A DNA stretch of 64,000 nt from CAZWUW01 sp964636895 (GCA_964636895.1 CAZWUW010000001.1:1-64000); one strand, 5' to 3'. Positions 41,929-51,104 are shown, numbered from the stretch's first letter. Numbers and translations are program-made. Notes: a model not told the origin generated them from the letters alone.

Positions 41929-42951
41929 ATGAGTTTTTCAAAGTTTGACCAGGAACAATATAGCGATGTAACCCGGATACAAAAGCTGCAGGTTAAGCAA
42001 AAGCGCAAATCCCGGATTTTCACCAGGCTGCTGGCTTTGTTGGTAATTTTTACAGCTTCCGCTTATGCCGGGTTTATGTATGCTGATGACCTCGGCTCTT
42101 TTGTCGCTGAGAAGTGGTTTGCCGAAAGGATCAGGCAGAATCCCAAGGTTGCCCGGGCGGCGGAGGAGGAGGAAGGGAACCCCAGGCTGAACATCATGGT
42201 GCTGGGTGTTGACCAGCGAAAAAATGAACCCGCCCGTTCCGACACACTGATGGTGGCCATGATTGACCTGAAAAACCGGCGCGTGCACGTTATCGGCATT
42301 CCCAGGGACACCAGGGTGAAAATTGACGGCCTGAAGTACAAAACAAGAATTAATCACGCTTATCCCAACGGCGGCGCAGCATTGACCAAAGCTACCGTGG
42401 AGGAGTTGCTGGGAATACCCATCCACAATTATGTAGAAACTAATTTCAAGGGCTTTAAAAACATTATTGACGTACTGGGCGGCGTGGAAATTGATGTGGA
42501 AAAAAGGATGTACAAGCCCAGTGAGGATATTAACCTGAAAAAAGGGCGGCGGAAGCTGGACGGTTACCGGGCCCTGGCTTATGTACGCTACCGGGATGAT
42601 GTGGGCGACCTCGGCCGGATGGAGCGGCAGCAAAAATTTTTGCAGGCCCTGGCCGACCAGACCATGCGCCTGGAAACCCTGGTCAAGGCGCCCCGGATAA
42701 TGGGTGAAATCAAAGATAATATTGACACCGACCTGTCTAAGCAGGACATCTTAATTCTGGGCAGCAACCTAAAAAAAGTGGATTCTACCAACATTATTTT
42801 CCACCAGCTGCCCGGTGAGGCCCATTACCGTAACGGGGCCAGTTACTTTTTTGTGGCTGAGGAAAAGCTGACAGTATTAATGAAGGAAATTAACCGGGAC
42901 GTGGAAGCTGCCGGCCCGGCTGTGCAAACAGTAACCGCCAGAAAGGAATAA
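41929..42951 (+). CDS. LytR-CpsA-Psr phosphotransferase
   Basis: 340 residues. One N-terminal membrane helix (~33-55) precedes a canonical LCP domain: NIMVLGVDQRKNEPARSDTLMVAMID, VIGIPRDTRVKIDG, INHAYPNGGAALTKATVEELLG and LDGYRALAYVRYRDDVGDLGRMERQQ (each in parts). The catalytic arginines and aspartates are conserved. LCP enzymes attach polymers such as teichoic acid or secondary cell wall polymer to peptidoglycan. It ends 4 nt before csaB, which pyruvylates such a polymer, so the two probably act on the same substrate. GAGGAG before ATG. Confidence 0.93.
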   Translation: MSFSKFDQEQYSDVTRIQKLQVKQKRKSRIFTRLLALLVIFTASAYAGFMYADDLGSFVAEKWFAERIRQNPKVARAAEEEEGNPRLNIMVLGVDQRKNEPARSDTLMVAMIDLKNRRVHVIGIPRDTRVKIDGLKYKTRINHAYPNGGAALTKATVEELLGIPIHNYVETNFKGFKNIIDVLGGVEIDVEKRMYKPSEDINLKKGRRKLDGYRALAYVRYRDDVGDLGRMERQQKFLQALADQTMRLETLVKAPRIMGEIKDNIDTDLSKQDILILGSNLKKVDSTNIIFHQLPGEAHYRNGASYFFVAEEKLTVLMKEINRDVEAAGPAVQTVTARKE

Positions 42952-42955
42952 CCCT

Positions 42956-44068
42956 ATGCGAACCGTGGTCATCTCCGGTTATTACGGCTATGCTAACATC
43001 GGTGATGAAGCATTATTGGCAGCCATCGTACAAGACCTCCGGGAATTGGCGCCCGACCTGCGGATTATCGTGCTGTCGGCCCAGCCGGTCAAAACAGCGC
43101 AGCAGTATAAAGTAGCAGCAGTAGACAGGTTAAACCCGCTGCGTATTTTGGCTGCTCTCAGAAAGGCCGACCTGCTCATCAGCGGCGGCGGCAGCCTGCT
43201 TCAGGACGTGACCGGGCCTTTCACCATTCCGTACTATCTGGGCATTGTCGCGCTGGCCAAGCTGCTGGGCAAGCCGGTGATGTTCTATGCCCAGGGCATT
43301 GGTCCGGTGAACCGGGCGTATAATAAAGCCCTGGTGCGGCTGGTGGCTGACCGGGCAGACCTGATTACATTGCGGGATGAGGAGTCAAAACATACCTTGC
43401 AGCAGCTGGGAGTCAAGCGGCCGCCAATCATCGTGACCGCGGACCCGGTTTTCGGCCTTGCCGCTACTGATGCCGGCACTGATGCCGGCACTGATGCCGG
43501 CACCGAGCTGCGGCAGCAGTTTGGACTAAGCAAAACCGCGCGCCCGCTGGCGGCGATCGCGCCGCGGGAGTGGCAGGGCCTAAGCGGTTACAAAACCGCC
43601 TTGGCCGCTGCCGCCGATTACCTGGCGGACAGGGGCTGGGATATTGTCCTGCTGCCCATGCAATATCCGGCCGACGTTGCAACCTGCCGGGAAATCCAAA
43701 GCCTGATGCGCCAGCCGGCGTCTATTATTGACCGCCCCTTAAGCGTTGATCAGTCCATGACCTTAATCAGGGGTTTTGACCTGCTGCTGGGCATGCGCCT
43801 GCACGCCCTGATTTTTGCCGCCACCAATCAGGTGCCGGTAATTGGATTGAGCTACGACCCCAAAGTCCGGCAGTTTATGGAGCAGATAAAACAACCGGCC
43901 ATAAGTGATATTTCCCAGGTGAACATCGAAATGCTGACAAATTATATTGATGAGGTAACCAATAGTAACATGAAAATAAAAAAGGATTTAAGCGCTATTA
44001 CAGCGCAACTTAAAGCGAGGGCAAAAGAAAACAGCGCCCGGGCCATATCTTTTTTGCTAAAAAAATAG
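42956..44068 (+). CDS. csaB: Polysaccharide pyruvyl transferase CsaB
   Basis: 370 residues. It adds ketal pyruvate to secondary cell wall polymer, creating the ligand of SLH domains. VVISGYYGYANIGDEALLAAI, ISGGGSLLQDVTGPFTIPYY, FYAQGIGPVNRAYN, LRDEESKHTL and LLGMRLHALIFAATNQVPVIGLSYDPKV (in parts) match CsaB. Residues ~172-183 are TDAG TDAG TDAG, coded by three 12-bp repeats in a loop between the two lobes. The neighbours (SLH proteins on both sides) give the functional link. Confidence 0.93.
   Translation: MRTVVISGYYGYANIGDEALLAAIVQDLRELAPDLRIIVLSAQPVKTAQQYKVAAVDRLNPLRILAALRKADLLISGGGSLLQDVTGPFTIPYYLGIVALAKLLGKPVMFYAQGIGPVNRAYNKALVRLVADRADLITLRDEESKHTLQQLGVKRPPIIVTADPVFGLAATDAGTDAGTDAGTELRQQFGLSKTARPLAAIAPREWQGLSGYKTALAAAADYLADRGWDIVLLPMQYPADVATCREIQSLMRQPASIIDRPLSVDQSMTLIRGFDLLLGMRLHALIFAATNQVPVIGLSYDPKVRQFMEQIKQPAISDISQVNIEMLTNYIDEVTNSNMKIKKDLSAITAQLKARAKENSARAISFLLKK
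43466..43501 (+). repeat. 12-bp in-frame tandem repeat (3 units) in csaB
   Basis: ACTGATGCCGGC three times in a row, encoding the TDAG repeat. Confidence 0.95.
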
Positions 44069-44082
44069 CAAATTTTTTTTTT
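44054..44082 (+). terminator. Weak intrinsic terminator after csaB
   Basis: 6-bp stem TTGCTA / TAGCAA and a ten-T run; the csaB stop codon is inside it. Confidence 0.55.
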
Positions 44083-44542
44083 GCTAACCCCATAAAAAGC
44101 ATCATACCCCCGAATAACTATGAATATAAATGACAAGGATGAAGAGCCCTCAATTCCCTAAATCTGGTTGTCCAAAAAAGGTTGACTTGCCGGTCGGCAA
44201 TTGGTTATAATTAGTGCACCGGCAAAATTCATCCACCAATGGAAAACCGCGCATATTCAATTGATACGCCAGTCATGGATTACCTACAAAAAATTCCGAC
44301 AATATTCAAAAAAATTCAGACAACTAGCAGGAAAACTTACCCAGCATGTAGAAACACAAAATAAATGTGGCATTTTTTGCTCTTTTACGTTGTTTAAATC
44401 TTCTAAAGGTAATTTAGCCTTTAGGTTATGGATGCATATATACCTATTGAAGGGGGTGTTGCCCGCAAGTTAGTGTAATTGTAGTTTGTAGGCATTACAG
44501 AGGAGAAATACCAAAATAAAACTAAAGGGGGATTTTAGAAGA
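44069..44542 (+). other. Long leader region of the S-layer gene
   Basis: 474 nt without a supported ORF. From the promoter at 44182-44211 the message would have a leader of about 320 nt. It contains a small hairpin CTAAAGG / CCTTTAG (44403-44424) and, at 44452-44457, a second GGGGGT purine tract well ahead of the gene. Long stable leaders are known for S-layer genes. Confidence 0.55.
44182..44211 (+). promoter_or_regulatory. Strong sigma-A promoter of the S-layer gene
   Basis: TTGACT (44182-44187), 18 nt spacer, TATAAT (44206-44211). It is the best -35/-10 pair in the 474-nt gap before the S-layer gene. Confidence 0.7.
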
Positions 44543-47350
44543 ATGAAGAAATTCAAAAGAATTATTGCACTCTTAACCGTAGCACTGTTCATATTCAGCT
44601 TCGCAGCACCTACTTTTGCTAACACCGCAGCAACAACCAGCACTCAAACCGGTACTAGCGACGTTGCCGGCACCAAGTTCTTAAACGCTGTCAGCAGACT
44701 TGGCGCATTGAACGTATTGGCCGGTTATCCGGATGGCACATTTAAGCCGGGCAACAACATTACCCGGGCTGAAATGGCTGCTGTAGCCGTTAACGCCATT
44801 GGCCTGAAAGACGCTGCGGCGTATGCCAAAGGCAAGACTAAATTTAAGGATGTAGCCGGTGACAACTGGGCTGCCGGATTCATCAATGTTGCATCTTCCC
44901 AGGGCATTATTGCCGGTTATCCTAACGGTACTTATAAGCCGGATGCCAACGTTACCTACGCAGAAGTTTCCACCATCCTGGTGCGTCTGCTTGGTTACGG
45001 TCCGGATGTCAAAGGCAGCTGGCCTGTAAACTACATATCCAAAGCTACTGAACTCGGTCTCTTAAAGAATACCGAATTTGAAGGCAACAAGCCTGCTACT
45101 CGTGGCGATGTTGCGCTGATGACTGACAAAGCAACTGTTGATACCGCTCCGCTGGAGTTCGACGGTTATGACAACACTGGTAAAGCAAACTACAGGGTTA
45201 ACAGAACCCTCACTATTGCTAAGAAATACCTCGGTGTAGCTGAAGGTGATGTGACTATTACTGCTGTTGATTACACTGAGCAATCTGTTACCGGCTGGGT
45301 TCTTGTTGATGATAAGAAGCCTGTTGCCGACAAAGACGGCAAGACCGCCAATGCTCCTATTAAATTGCTTAACAGTGGCATTGCTGACTTGAAGTCACTG
45401 TCTGGTAAGAAAGTTAAGATTGGCGCTCAGGAAATTAACCTTGGCGACGGTAAAGCCTGGAGAATCATTTATATTACCCCGCTTACCGGCTCTGAAAATG
45501 TAGTTGTAGGTAAAATCAAAGATGATGACCTCAATGCCAGCAAAGCTGGTGGCAGCCGGGTTGTCAACGCTGTTTACCTGGGTTCCGACAAGACCGTTTC
45601 CGAGTTTGATGTTAAGTTAGCCGGTTCTGACACCATTAAGACTTACAAGCTGGATACTGGTGCTAACCTGACTGTAGAACGTAACCGTTTTTCATTATCT
45701 GCTGTCAACACTTTTGGTGACGGCGATGAGGTAGAGTTAATCCTTAACGATGCCGGCCGGGTTCGTTTTGTTAAGGCCTATCGTTATGATTCAGCTGCCA
45801 TTGTGAAGTCCTTTGAAGCTAAAGGTACTGCCGGCCGGACTTACGATACCCTGAATGTATTCCTGCCTGGTGAAACCGGTTCAACTGCGTTGAATACTAA
45901 TGATAACTTCATTAGCGATGTGCTTATCACCAAAGACGGCAAGCCGGCCAAGTTGGCTGACTTTAAAGCCGGTGACTATGTAGATTTTGCATGGAAGGAT
46001 AATGCTGACTACACAGGCCGTGATATCACTATCGTTAATGGTTACACTGCCAAGACTGTAACCGGTAAGGCTACCAAGTTCCATACCGACAAAGACGGTG
46101 ACCGGTATGTTACTTTGGAAAACAGTGTTTATGGCGGTTATGAACTGCCCGGCCGTTTAAATGGTAGCGGCTTTGCGACTGTTGTTAAGCTTGACAATAA
46201 CGAGGGTGCATACAATTCTACAAATCACGATAGTAAGCTACTTGGCTCCAATATTACCATATCTTTGGATAGCGCCGGCAAGGCTCGTTACATTAATGCT
46301 TCCACCAGTGATTCCACTATCGCCGGTTATGTGAAAAAGATAGCTTCCGGTCAAAAGAGCGGCCAGTTTGGCAGTGACTTTGTAACCGGTAGAGAGCTGA
46401 CCGTTGTTGACAAGAACGGTAAAGAGAATAAGGTTATTATTGACAATGCCACTGCTCACGTTGAGCAGAATAACGGTCACGACATCACTGATGATACGGA
46501 TATTGCCAAGGGTGATATCGTCAGCCTGAAGATGTCCAGCGGCTATGCTAAAGGTGCCAAGAGTACAGCATACAAAGCCGGAAATGCTGCTCCGCTGAAT
46601 AACCTTATAGCTGGCATTACACTGCAGAAGAGTGATTCCGAAGCTGATGCTCCTGGTGAAGGTTTCGTTAATAGTAACGGTACCGTAAAGGTAGTTACTG
46701 CCGGACCTTCTACTACTACTTACATTAAAGGTTCTGACACCGTTGTGTTTGATGCCACCGGTGCTTCTGTTAAAGTAGTTGAATGGTCTGCTCTGAAGGA
46801 TGGCCAGACTGTTAATTTCGGTCTGAACACCAACGGCATTACCGTTGACTATGTTGTTATTAAGCAGCAGAAGCGTATCTGGGGTTATGGCGTTGATAAG
46901 TATACTTACAGCGACGAAGATAATACCAGTAAGAACGCTTACAAAGTACTTACCAAAGATGGTATTGTTGAGTATGAAGTATCTGGTGCGGATGCCGCTG
47001 CTTTTGCTACTTATGCTATCGTAGCTGTTGATGCAACTAATATCGATAATGGTGACGACCTTCTGAATCCGCTTGCCGGCCAAGGGTTAACTGTTGATAA
47101 AACTTACGGTGACGGCAGCATTAAAGCTGATTCCATTCAGGGCAGTCAGAAGGTATTCCAGAATACTAATAATGAATATGTTCTGGTAACTGACAGTACC
47201 TTCCTTGTAAATGCTATTACCGCAGATAAGCCTGTAGCCGCTGAGTTTGGCAACCTTAACTCCAATAGTAAAGTAAAAGTGTTTGCCACCACAGGTGCTG
47301 GTTCTTCTACTGACCCGTTTGTTGCTAACCTGATTGTAATTACGAAGTAA
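44543..47350 (+). CDS. Probable major S-layer protein (SLH)
   Basis: 935 residues with a signal peptide (~1-26, ending TFAN). Three SLH domains lie in the N-terminal ~220 residues: LGALNVLAGYPDGTFKPGNN, FKDVAGDNWAAGFINVASSQ with IIAGYPNGTYKPDANVTYAE, and a diverged third (ISKATELGLLKNTEFEGNKP). The rest (~220-935) is a threonine/valine/aspartate-rich beta-type region with no cysteine, as expected of a self-assembling lattice. Codons end mostly in T or C (GTT, GCT, GGT), unlike its neighbours, as in very highly expressed genes. Strong promoter, long leader and strong terminator add support. That it is the main lattice protein is inference. Confidence 0.88.
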   Translation: MKKFKRIIALLTVALFIFSFAAPTFANTAATTSTQTGTSDVAGTKFLNAVSRLGALNVLAGYPDGTFKPGNNITRAEMAAVAVNAIGLKDAAAYAKGKTKFKDVAGDNWAAGFINVASSQGIIAGYPNGTYKPDANVTYAEVSTILVRLLGYGPDVKGSWPVNYISKATELGLLKNTEFEGNKPATRGDVALMTDKATVDTAPLEFDGYDNTGKANYRVNRTLTIAKKYLGVAEGDVTITAVDYTEQSVTGWVLVDDKKPVADKDGKTANAPIKLLNSGIADLKSLSGKKVKIGAQEINLGDGKAWRIIYITPLTGSENVVVGKIKDDDLNASKAGGSRVVNAVYLGSDKTVSEFDVKLAGSDTIKTYKLDTGANLTVERNRFSLSAVNTFGDGDEVELILNDAGRVRFVKAYRYDSAAIVKSFEAKGTAGRTYDTLNVFLPGETGSTALNTNDNFISDVLITKDGKPAKLADFKAGDYVDFAWKDNADYTGRDITIVNGYTAKTVTGKATKFHTDKDGDRYVTLENSVYGGYELPGRLNGSGFATVVKLDNNEGAYNSTNHDSKLLGSNITISLDSAGKARYINASTSDSTIAGYVKKIASGQKSGQFGSDFVTGRELTVVDKNGKENKVIIDNATAHVEQNNGHDITDDTDIAKGDIVSLKMSSGYAKGAKSTAYKAGNAAPLNNLIAGITLQKSDSEADAPGEGFVNSNGTVKVVTAGPSTTTYIKGSDTVVFDATGASVKVVEWSALKDGQTVNFGLNTNGITVDYVVIKQQKRIWGYGVDKYTYSDEDNTSKNAYKVLTKDGIVEYEVSGADAAAFATYAIVAVDATNIDNGDDLLNPLAGQGLTVDKTYGDGSIKADSIQGSQKVFQNTNNEYVLVTDSTFLVNAITADKPVAAEFGNLNSNSKVKVFATTGAGSSTDPFVANLIVITK

Positions 47351-47363
47351 CATAAACAAACAC

Positions 47364-47392
47364 GAGGGCACCCTGCGGGTGCCCTCATTTTA
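47364..47392 (+). terminator. Strong terminator after the S-layer gene
   Basis: 10-bp GC-rich stem GAGGGCACCC / GGGTGCCCTC with a 3-nt loop and ATTTTAT. Confidence 0.9.
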
Positions 47393-47420
47393 TATAAAAA
47401 CTAAATAGGGGAGGGTTATG

Positions 47421-48281
47421 ATGAAAAAGCTGACTATGGTTTTGCTCATGGTATTTTTGCTAACAGGTGTCAGTAGCGCTTTTGCGCTTCAATTCAATGA
47501 CATTGATAACCATTGGGCAGTGAAACAAATATATAAGATGACGGCCAAAAAAGTTGTTTACGGTTATTCCGACGGCACATTTAAGCCTGACAAAGGGGTT
47601 ACGCATCTGGAAGCAGTGGTTATGATTCTCAGGGTGCTTGGCCTGGAGGAGCAGACCCTTAGTACGTATCCTAGCAGTATGTTTGCCGATAAGATCAAAA
47701 AAGTACCTACGTGGGCTAAAGGATACGTAACCTTAGCATATGAAAAAGGCATTATTAAACAGGCAGATTTGGCAAAAATAATTAATACTACGCCTGCTAC
47801 CAGGCAGGATGTAGCGGTATATTTATACAGGTCCTTTGTAACCGGCAAAGTAGCTGCTAATACTACAGCAGCATTGAAGTTTACAGACTTAAGTGCTATT
47901 AGCCAAAACGCCAAAGAAGCTGTAGCGGCAGTAGTAGATCAAGGAATCATCAAAGGTAATCCGGACGGTACCTTTAAGCCGGCCAAAGGTGTTTCCAGGG
48001 CGGAAATTGGTGCGATGCTGTATATTTATGACGACAAGATGAAGAATGAAATAGATTTTGATGCTGTCGGGACGATAGATAATAAACCGGACCTGGCCAC
48101 CAGCAGTATTGGCATAAAAAAGGAGGACGGAACACTTTTTTCCGCGCAAATGAATAGGGAAGTGGTAATTTTCCGTAATAATCAGAAGGTTGATTTCACA
48201 GCCTTGAAAAACGGCGATAAGGGTGTTTTTGTCATGGATCCCAGTGGTTCAATTATGTTTATGGACCTGCAGGGAAATTAA
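47421..48281 (+). CDS. SLH-domain wall protein
   Basis: 286 residues; the second ATG (47421) is better spaced from AGGGGAGGG than 47418. Signal peptide (~1-23), then three SLH domains: FNDIDNHWAVKQIYKMTAKK with VYGYSDGTFKPDKGV, a middle one (FADKIKKVPTWAKGYVTLAY), and FTDLSAISQNAKEAVAAVVD with IIKGNPDGTFKPAKGVSRAE. The C-terminal ~75 residues (IKKEDGTLFSAQMNREVVIF) form a small unclassified beta domain. It follows the S-layer gene and likely decorates the same wall. Confidence 0.87.
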   Translation: MKKLTMVLLMVFLLTGVSSAFALQFNDIDNHWAVKQIYKMTAKKVVYGYSDGTFKPDKGVTHLEAVVMILRVLGLEEQTLSTYPSSMFADKIKKVPTWAKGYVTLAYEKGIIKQADLAKIINTTPATRQDVAVYLYRSFVTGKVAANTTAALKFTDLSAISQNAKEAVAAVVDQGIIKGNPDGTFKPAKGVSRAEIGAMLYIYDDKMKNEIDFDAVGTIDNKPDLATSSIGIKKEDGTLFSAQMNREVVIFRNNQKVDFTALKNGDKGVFVMDPSGSIMFMDLQGN

Positions 48282-48315
48282 GGTTTATAATTCCGGATAA
48301 CAGGGGGGGAGCTGT

Positions 48316-49812
48316 ATGAGTTACCGGTATCGACTCTTAATAATTTTTCTGTTGCTATCTTCCCTGGTTTGGGGTTTTTCCAGCGGTATAGCCGGTGCTA
48401 AAAGTCCTATCGGGTTGTATCTTGATGGTATAAAGATAAACCTTAGTGTACCGCCTGTGCAGGAAAAGAATGAGGTTATGGTGCCCCTTGATGCAATAGC
48501 TCAAGCCCTGGGTGCGGAAGTTCGCCGGCAGCAGAAGAATACAATCATCATAAAAGATCTTACTACCATAGTATTAAATGACCGTGCTGTGATTGCCGAT
48601 GTTAACGGTATAAAAAAGACCATGCCAGTACCGTTAAAAACCATCAAGGGTAGTACCATGATGCCTTTACGGTGGCTTTTGGAAAACCTGGGCTTTAGCC
48701 AAACCTGGAGTCCAAAAAACAACAGCATATATATTAAGGAAAAACCTGCGCAGGCCTGGCATATGTTTCAGGGTGGGCCAAAGCATATTGGCGTGGCCGG
48801 GTTTTTCAATGTGGCCCCGCCATTTAAATTGGCCTGGAAATATGATACCGGGTGGAAGGTAGTATCTACACCTGTATCAGACGGTAAATATATTTTTGTC
48901 GGTAATCATGAGGGCAGGATAACCGCGCTGGAGGCTCGCACCGGCGTGAAAGCCTGGGATTACCTGACCACCGGAAACATTGCCAGCGCGCCGGCTATTT
49001 GGGGTAATGCCCTGATAGTTGCTTCTGAGGACCACAAAGTTTATGCCCTTAACAGGCATACTGGAAAACTGTTATGGCAGTATACCGCATTTGCCCCAAT
49101 TTGGTCATCCCCGACTGTTCATGCCGGGGTGGTATATTTTGGCGCTGATGACGGCAGGGTTTACGCCCTGAAGGCTGCCGACGGCAAAGTACTGTGGACT
49201 TTGGAAGTGGGGGAAAGGGTTGTTGCTTCGCCGGCAGTAAGTGGCTCTTTACTGATTATTGGAGTACACAGTAAGGCTGCTGCTTTAGCTGAAAATCTAG
49301 AAGATGGCGCTGTAGTTGCACTGAATCGTATAACCGGGAAGAAAGTATGGCAGTACGATATGCGTGGCAGTGTTTGGTCCTCTGCTGTTATTGATGGTGA
49401 GACGGCAATAATTGGCAATGATAACCGTCAGGTTATGGCCATGAAAGCCGGGAACGGCAAAGTGTTGTGGGAGTTTGCTGCTGATGGTTGGGTCCGTACG
49501 ACCCCGGCTTTATATGACGGGAAAATATATTTTGGCACTAACGGCGGTAGGCTTTATGCCGTTGACGCCAAAACAGGGGTGAAAACCTGGGAATTTGAGG
49601 CCGAAGCTTCGATTACCGGATCACCGATTATCACACCGAAATATGTGATATTGGCATCAAAGGATTATAAGGTGTATGTCCTGGACAGATTAACCGGAAA
49701 AAAATTGTGGGAACAGGATACCGGTTATATTTTATCCGCTACCCCACTGGTCACTGCTAACCTAATCATAGTACCTTCGGAAGATGGTTTTATTTATGCT
49801 TATGGCAAGTAA
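48316..49812 (+). CDS. Exported copper-amine-oxidase-N / PQQ-like beta-propeller protein
   Basis: 498 residues. Signal peptide (~1-28). A copper amine oxidase N1 domain (~32-140, VMVPLDAIAQALGAEV and MMPLRWLLENLGFSQTW) acts as a wall module. Then a propeller of about seven to eight PQQ-like repeats (~150-498), each with the pattern G.VYALN..TGK.LW, for example KVYALNRHTGKLLWQYTA, RVYALKAADGKVLWTLEV, RLYAVDAKTGVKTWEFEA and KVYVLDRLTGKKLWEQDT. The fold is like BamB; no cofactor residues for a real PQQ dehydrogenase are seen, so a scaffold role is more likely. Confidence 0.85.
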   Translation: MSYRYRLLIIFLLLSSLVWGFSSGIAGAKSPIGLYLDGIKINLSVPPVQEKNEVMVPLDAIAQALGAEVRRQQKNTIIIKDLTTIVLNDRAVIADVNGIKKTMPVPLKTIKGSTMMPLRWLLENLGFSQTWSPKNNSIYIKEKPAQAWHMFQGGPKHIGVAGFFNVAPPFKLAWKYDTGWKVVSTPVSDGKYIFVGNHEGRITALEARTGVKAWDYLTTGNIASAPAIWGNALIVASEDHKVYALNRHTGKLLWQYTAFAPIWSSPTVHAGVVYFGADDGRVYALKAADGKVLWTLEVGERVVASPAVSGSLLIIGVHSKAAALAENLEDGAVVALNRITGKKVWQYDMRGSVWSSAVIDGETAIIGNDNRQVMAMKAGNGKVLWEFAADGWVRTTPALYDGKIYFGTNGGRLYAVDAKTGVKTWEFEAEASITGSPIITPKYVILASKDYKVYVLDRLTGKKLWEQDTGYILSATPLVTANLIIVPSEDGFIYAYGK

Positions 49813-49813
49813 A

Positions 49814-49853
49814 GAAAAAGGAGACCCTGGCTAAACGCAGGGCTCCTTTTTCT
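49814..49853 (+). terminator. Intrinsic terminator
   Basis: AGAAAAAGGAG, CCCTG pairs with CAGGG, CTCCTTTTTCT; one bulged A and an 8-nt loop. Confidence 0.85.
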
Positions 49854-49864
49854 ATAACTATATA

Positions 49865-49893
49865 TTGACAATAAGCCTATTCCAAGGTAACAT
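49865..49893 (+). promoter_or_regulatory. Sigma-A promoter for the TolC-like gene
   Basis: TTGACA (49865-49870), 17 nt spacer, TAACAT (49888-49893). The -35 is perfect, the -10 weaker. Confidence 0.6.
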
Positions 49894-49905
49894 TAGGGTA
49901 AATGA

Positions 49906-49921
49906 CCGACCGTTCGGTCGG
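49906..49921 (+). promoter_or_regulatory. TetR-type operator
   Basis: CCGACCG TT CGGTCGG, two exact 7-bp arms around TT, within TGACCGACCGTTCGGTCGG, the kind of dyad bound by TetR-family repressors. It lies 12 nt past the -10, so a bound repressor would block initiation. No tetR gene is in the window. Confidence 0.72.
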
Positions 49922-49950
49922 AAACACGAGAGGCAGGGGGAGAAGAAAAA

Positions 49951-51057
49951 ATGGGCAATAAGAATTCTATTCTGGCTACCTTCTTAGGGATTCTGCTATT
50001 AGCATTGTTAGCTACGGGAATAGCCATTGCAGCTGATAACAAAAAAGGCGCCGAGGTCAGGAAGCTTAGTATAAAAGAAGCCGTATACCTGGCCGAGAGC
50101 AATGCACAGAACGTAAAAATGCAAAAAATTGCCATTGAACGGGCCGTTGTTGGACTGACTAAAGCCAAACAAGCCAGTAGTGACAGTGGTCGTTTAGGCG
50201 GTTCAACTTATGTCCAGACGATAGTTGGCAGAGATACGGCTGAGCTTGCTGTGAGAGTATCAGAAATTGGCCTAAATATGGAAAAGCTCAATGCGAAAGC
50301 TTTGGCAGAGAAAGCATACTTTGATTTGCTAAAAGCTGAGGACCAGATAAAAATTGCCGAAAAAGCATTACAAAGAGTTCAGGAACAGGAGCGCATTGTC
50401 CAGGCAAAAGTGAAGGCCGGTGAGGCGGCTAAGTCGGAGCTGCTGAATAATCAGGTGGCGGTCCTTAATGCGCAAAACGATCTAAACTTAATTAAAACAT
50501 CCAGGAACAATTTTATGCTTGCCTTAGCAAAGCTGACCGGCTTGGATTATAAAGTACAAATAGAATTAACTACCAGGGACAGCTATAAATCAATTGGCAA
50601 AGTAGATATTGAGGCTAAAATACAGCAAGCTTTATTAAAAAGACCTGATATCATCATGGCCAGAGAGAGTTTGCACCTGGCTAACAGGAAGCTGGAGATA
50701 GCTAATGAATTTAGCATGGCCGAGGTTGATTTAAAGGCTTTTCAAACCGACATCAATGAGGCGCAATTGAATTATCAGGAGGCTGTAAATAACATATCAT
50801 TATCAATTAGACAATCGTACAACATGCTGGTAACTCAGGAAAATGCACTGAGTATATACAAAAAAAGCCTGGAGGCTGCCAGGGAAAGTTATAGATTGGC
50901 TTCCTTAAGGTATAAAGCCGGAGTAGGAACAAATTTGGATGTAGTGCAAGCACAGCTTATGTTAGCGCAGGAAGAGACTAAGGAAATAGCGGCAAACTAT
51001 GACCTTATATATCAGCAGACCCAGTTTAATAACCTCATTGGTGAGAGTTTAAAATAG
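49951..51057 (+). CDS. TolC-like all-helical protein lacking the outer-membrane barrel segments
   Basis: 368 residues from ATG 49951 (AGGGGGAG upstream). Signal peptide (~1-27). The rest has the two-fold TolC/OEP repeat: SIKEAVYLAESNAQNVKMQK, AEKAYFDLLKAEDQIKIAEKAL, VKAGEAAKSELLNNQVAVLNAQ, the second-half start IQQALLKRPDIIMARESLHLANRKLEIA, and the closing YKAGVGTNLDVVQAQLMLAQEE (in parts). The stretches that would form barrel strands between the helices are nearly absent: about 20 residues (SDSGRLGGSTYVQTIVGRD) in the first half and almost none in the second. TolC is normally about 430-490 residues. A role in the wall of a monoderm cell is inferred. Confidence 0.82.
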   Translation: MGNKNSILATFLGILLLALLATGIAIAADNKKGAEVRKLSIKEAVYLAESNAQNVKMQKIAIERAVVGLTKAKQASSDSGRLGGSTYVQTIVGRDTAELAVRVSEIGLNMEKLNAKALAEKAYFDLLKAEDQIKIAEKALQRVQEQERIVQAKVKAGEAAKSELLNNQVAVLNAQNDLNLIKTSRNNFMLALAKLTGLDYKVQIELTTRDSYKSIGKVDIEAKIQQALLKRPDIIMARESLHLANRKLEIANEFSMAEVDLKAFQTDINEAQLNYQEAVNNISLSIRQSYNMLVTQENALSIYKKSLEAARESYRLASLRYKAGVGTNLDVVQAQLMLAQEETKEIAANYDLIYQQTQFNNLIGESLK

Positions 51058-51072
51058 TTTGTCAGAATATGC

Positions 51073-51104
51073 AAACACCGGTGTATAATACCGGTGTTTT
51101 TCCT
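51073..51104 (+). terminator. Intrinsic terminator
   Basis: 10-bp stem AAACACCGGT / ACCGGTGTTT with a 7-nt loop and a T run. Confidence 0.88.

Noticed and set aside
44201..44473. 90-codon frame in the S-layer leader
   Set aside because: It begins right at the -10 box of the promoter, so it could not be fully transcribed, has no ribosome site, and its composition is not protein-like.
48316..49812. PQQ-dependent dehydrogenase
   Set aside because: Only the propeller repeat pattern is present; the metal and cofactor-binding residues and the length of true dehydrogenases are missing, so it is listed as a BamB-like scaffold.
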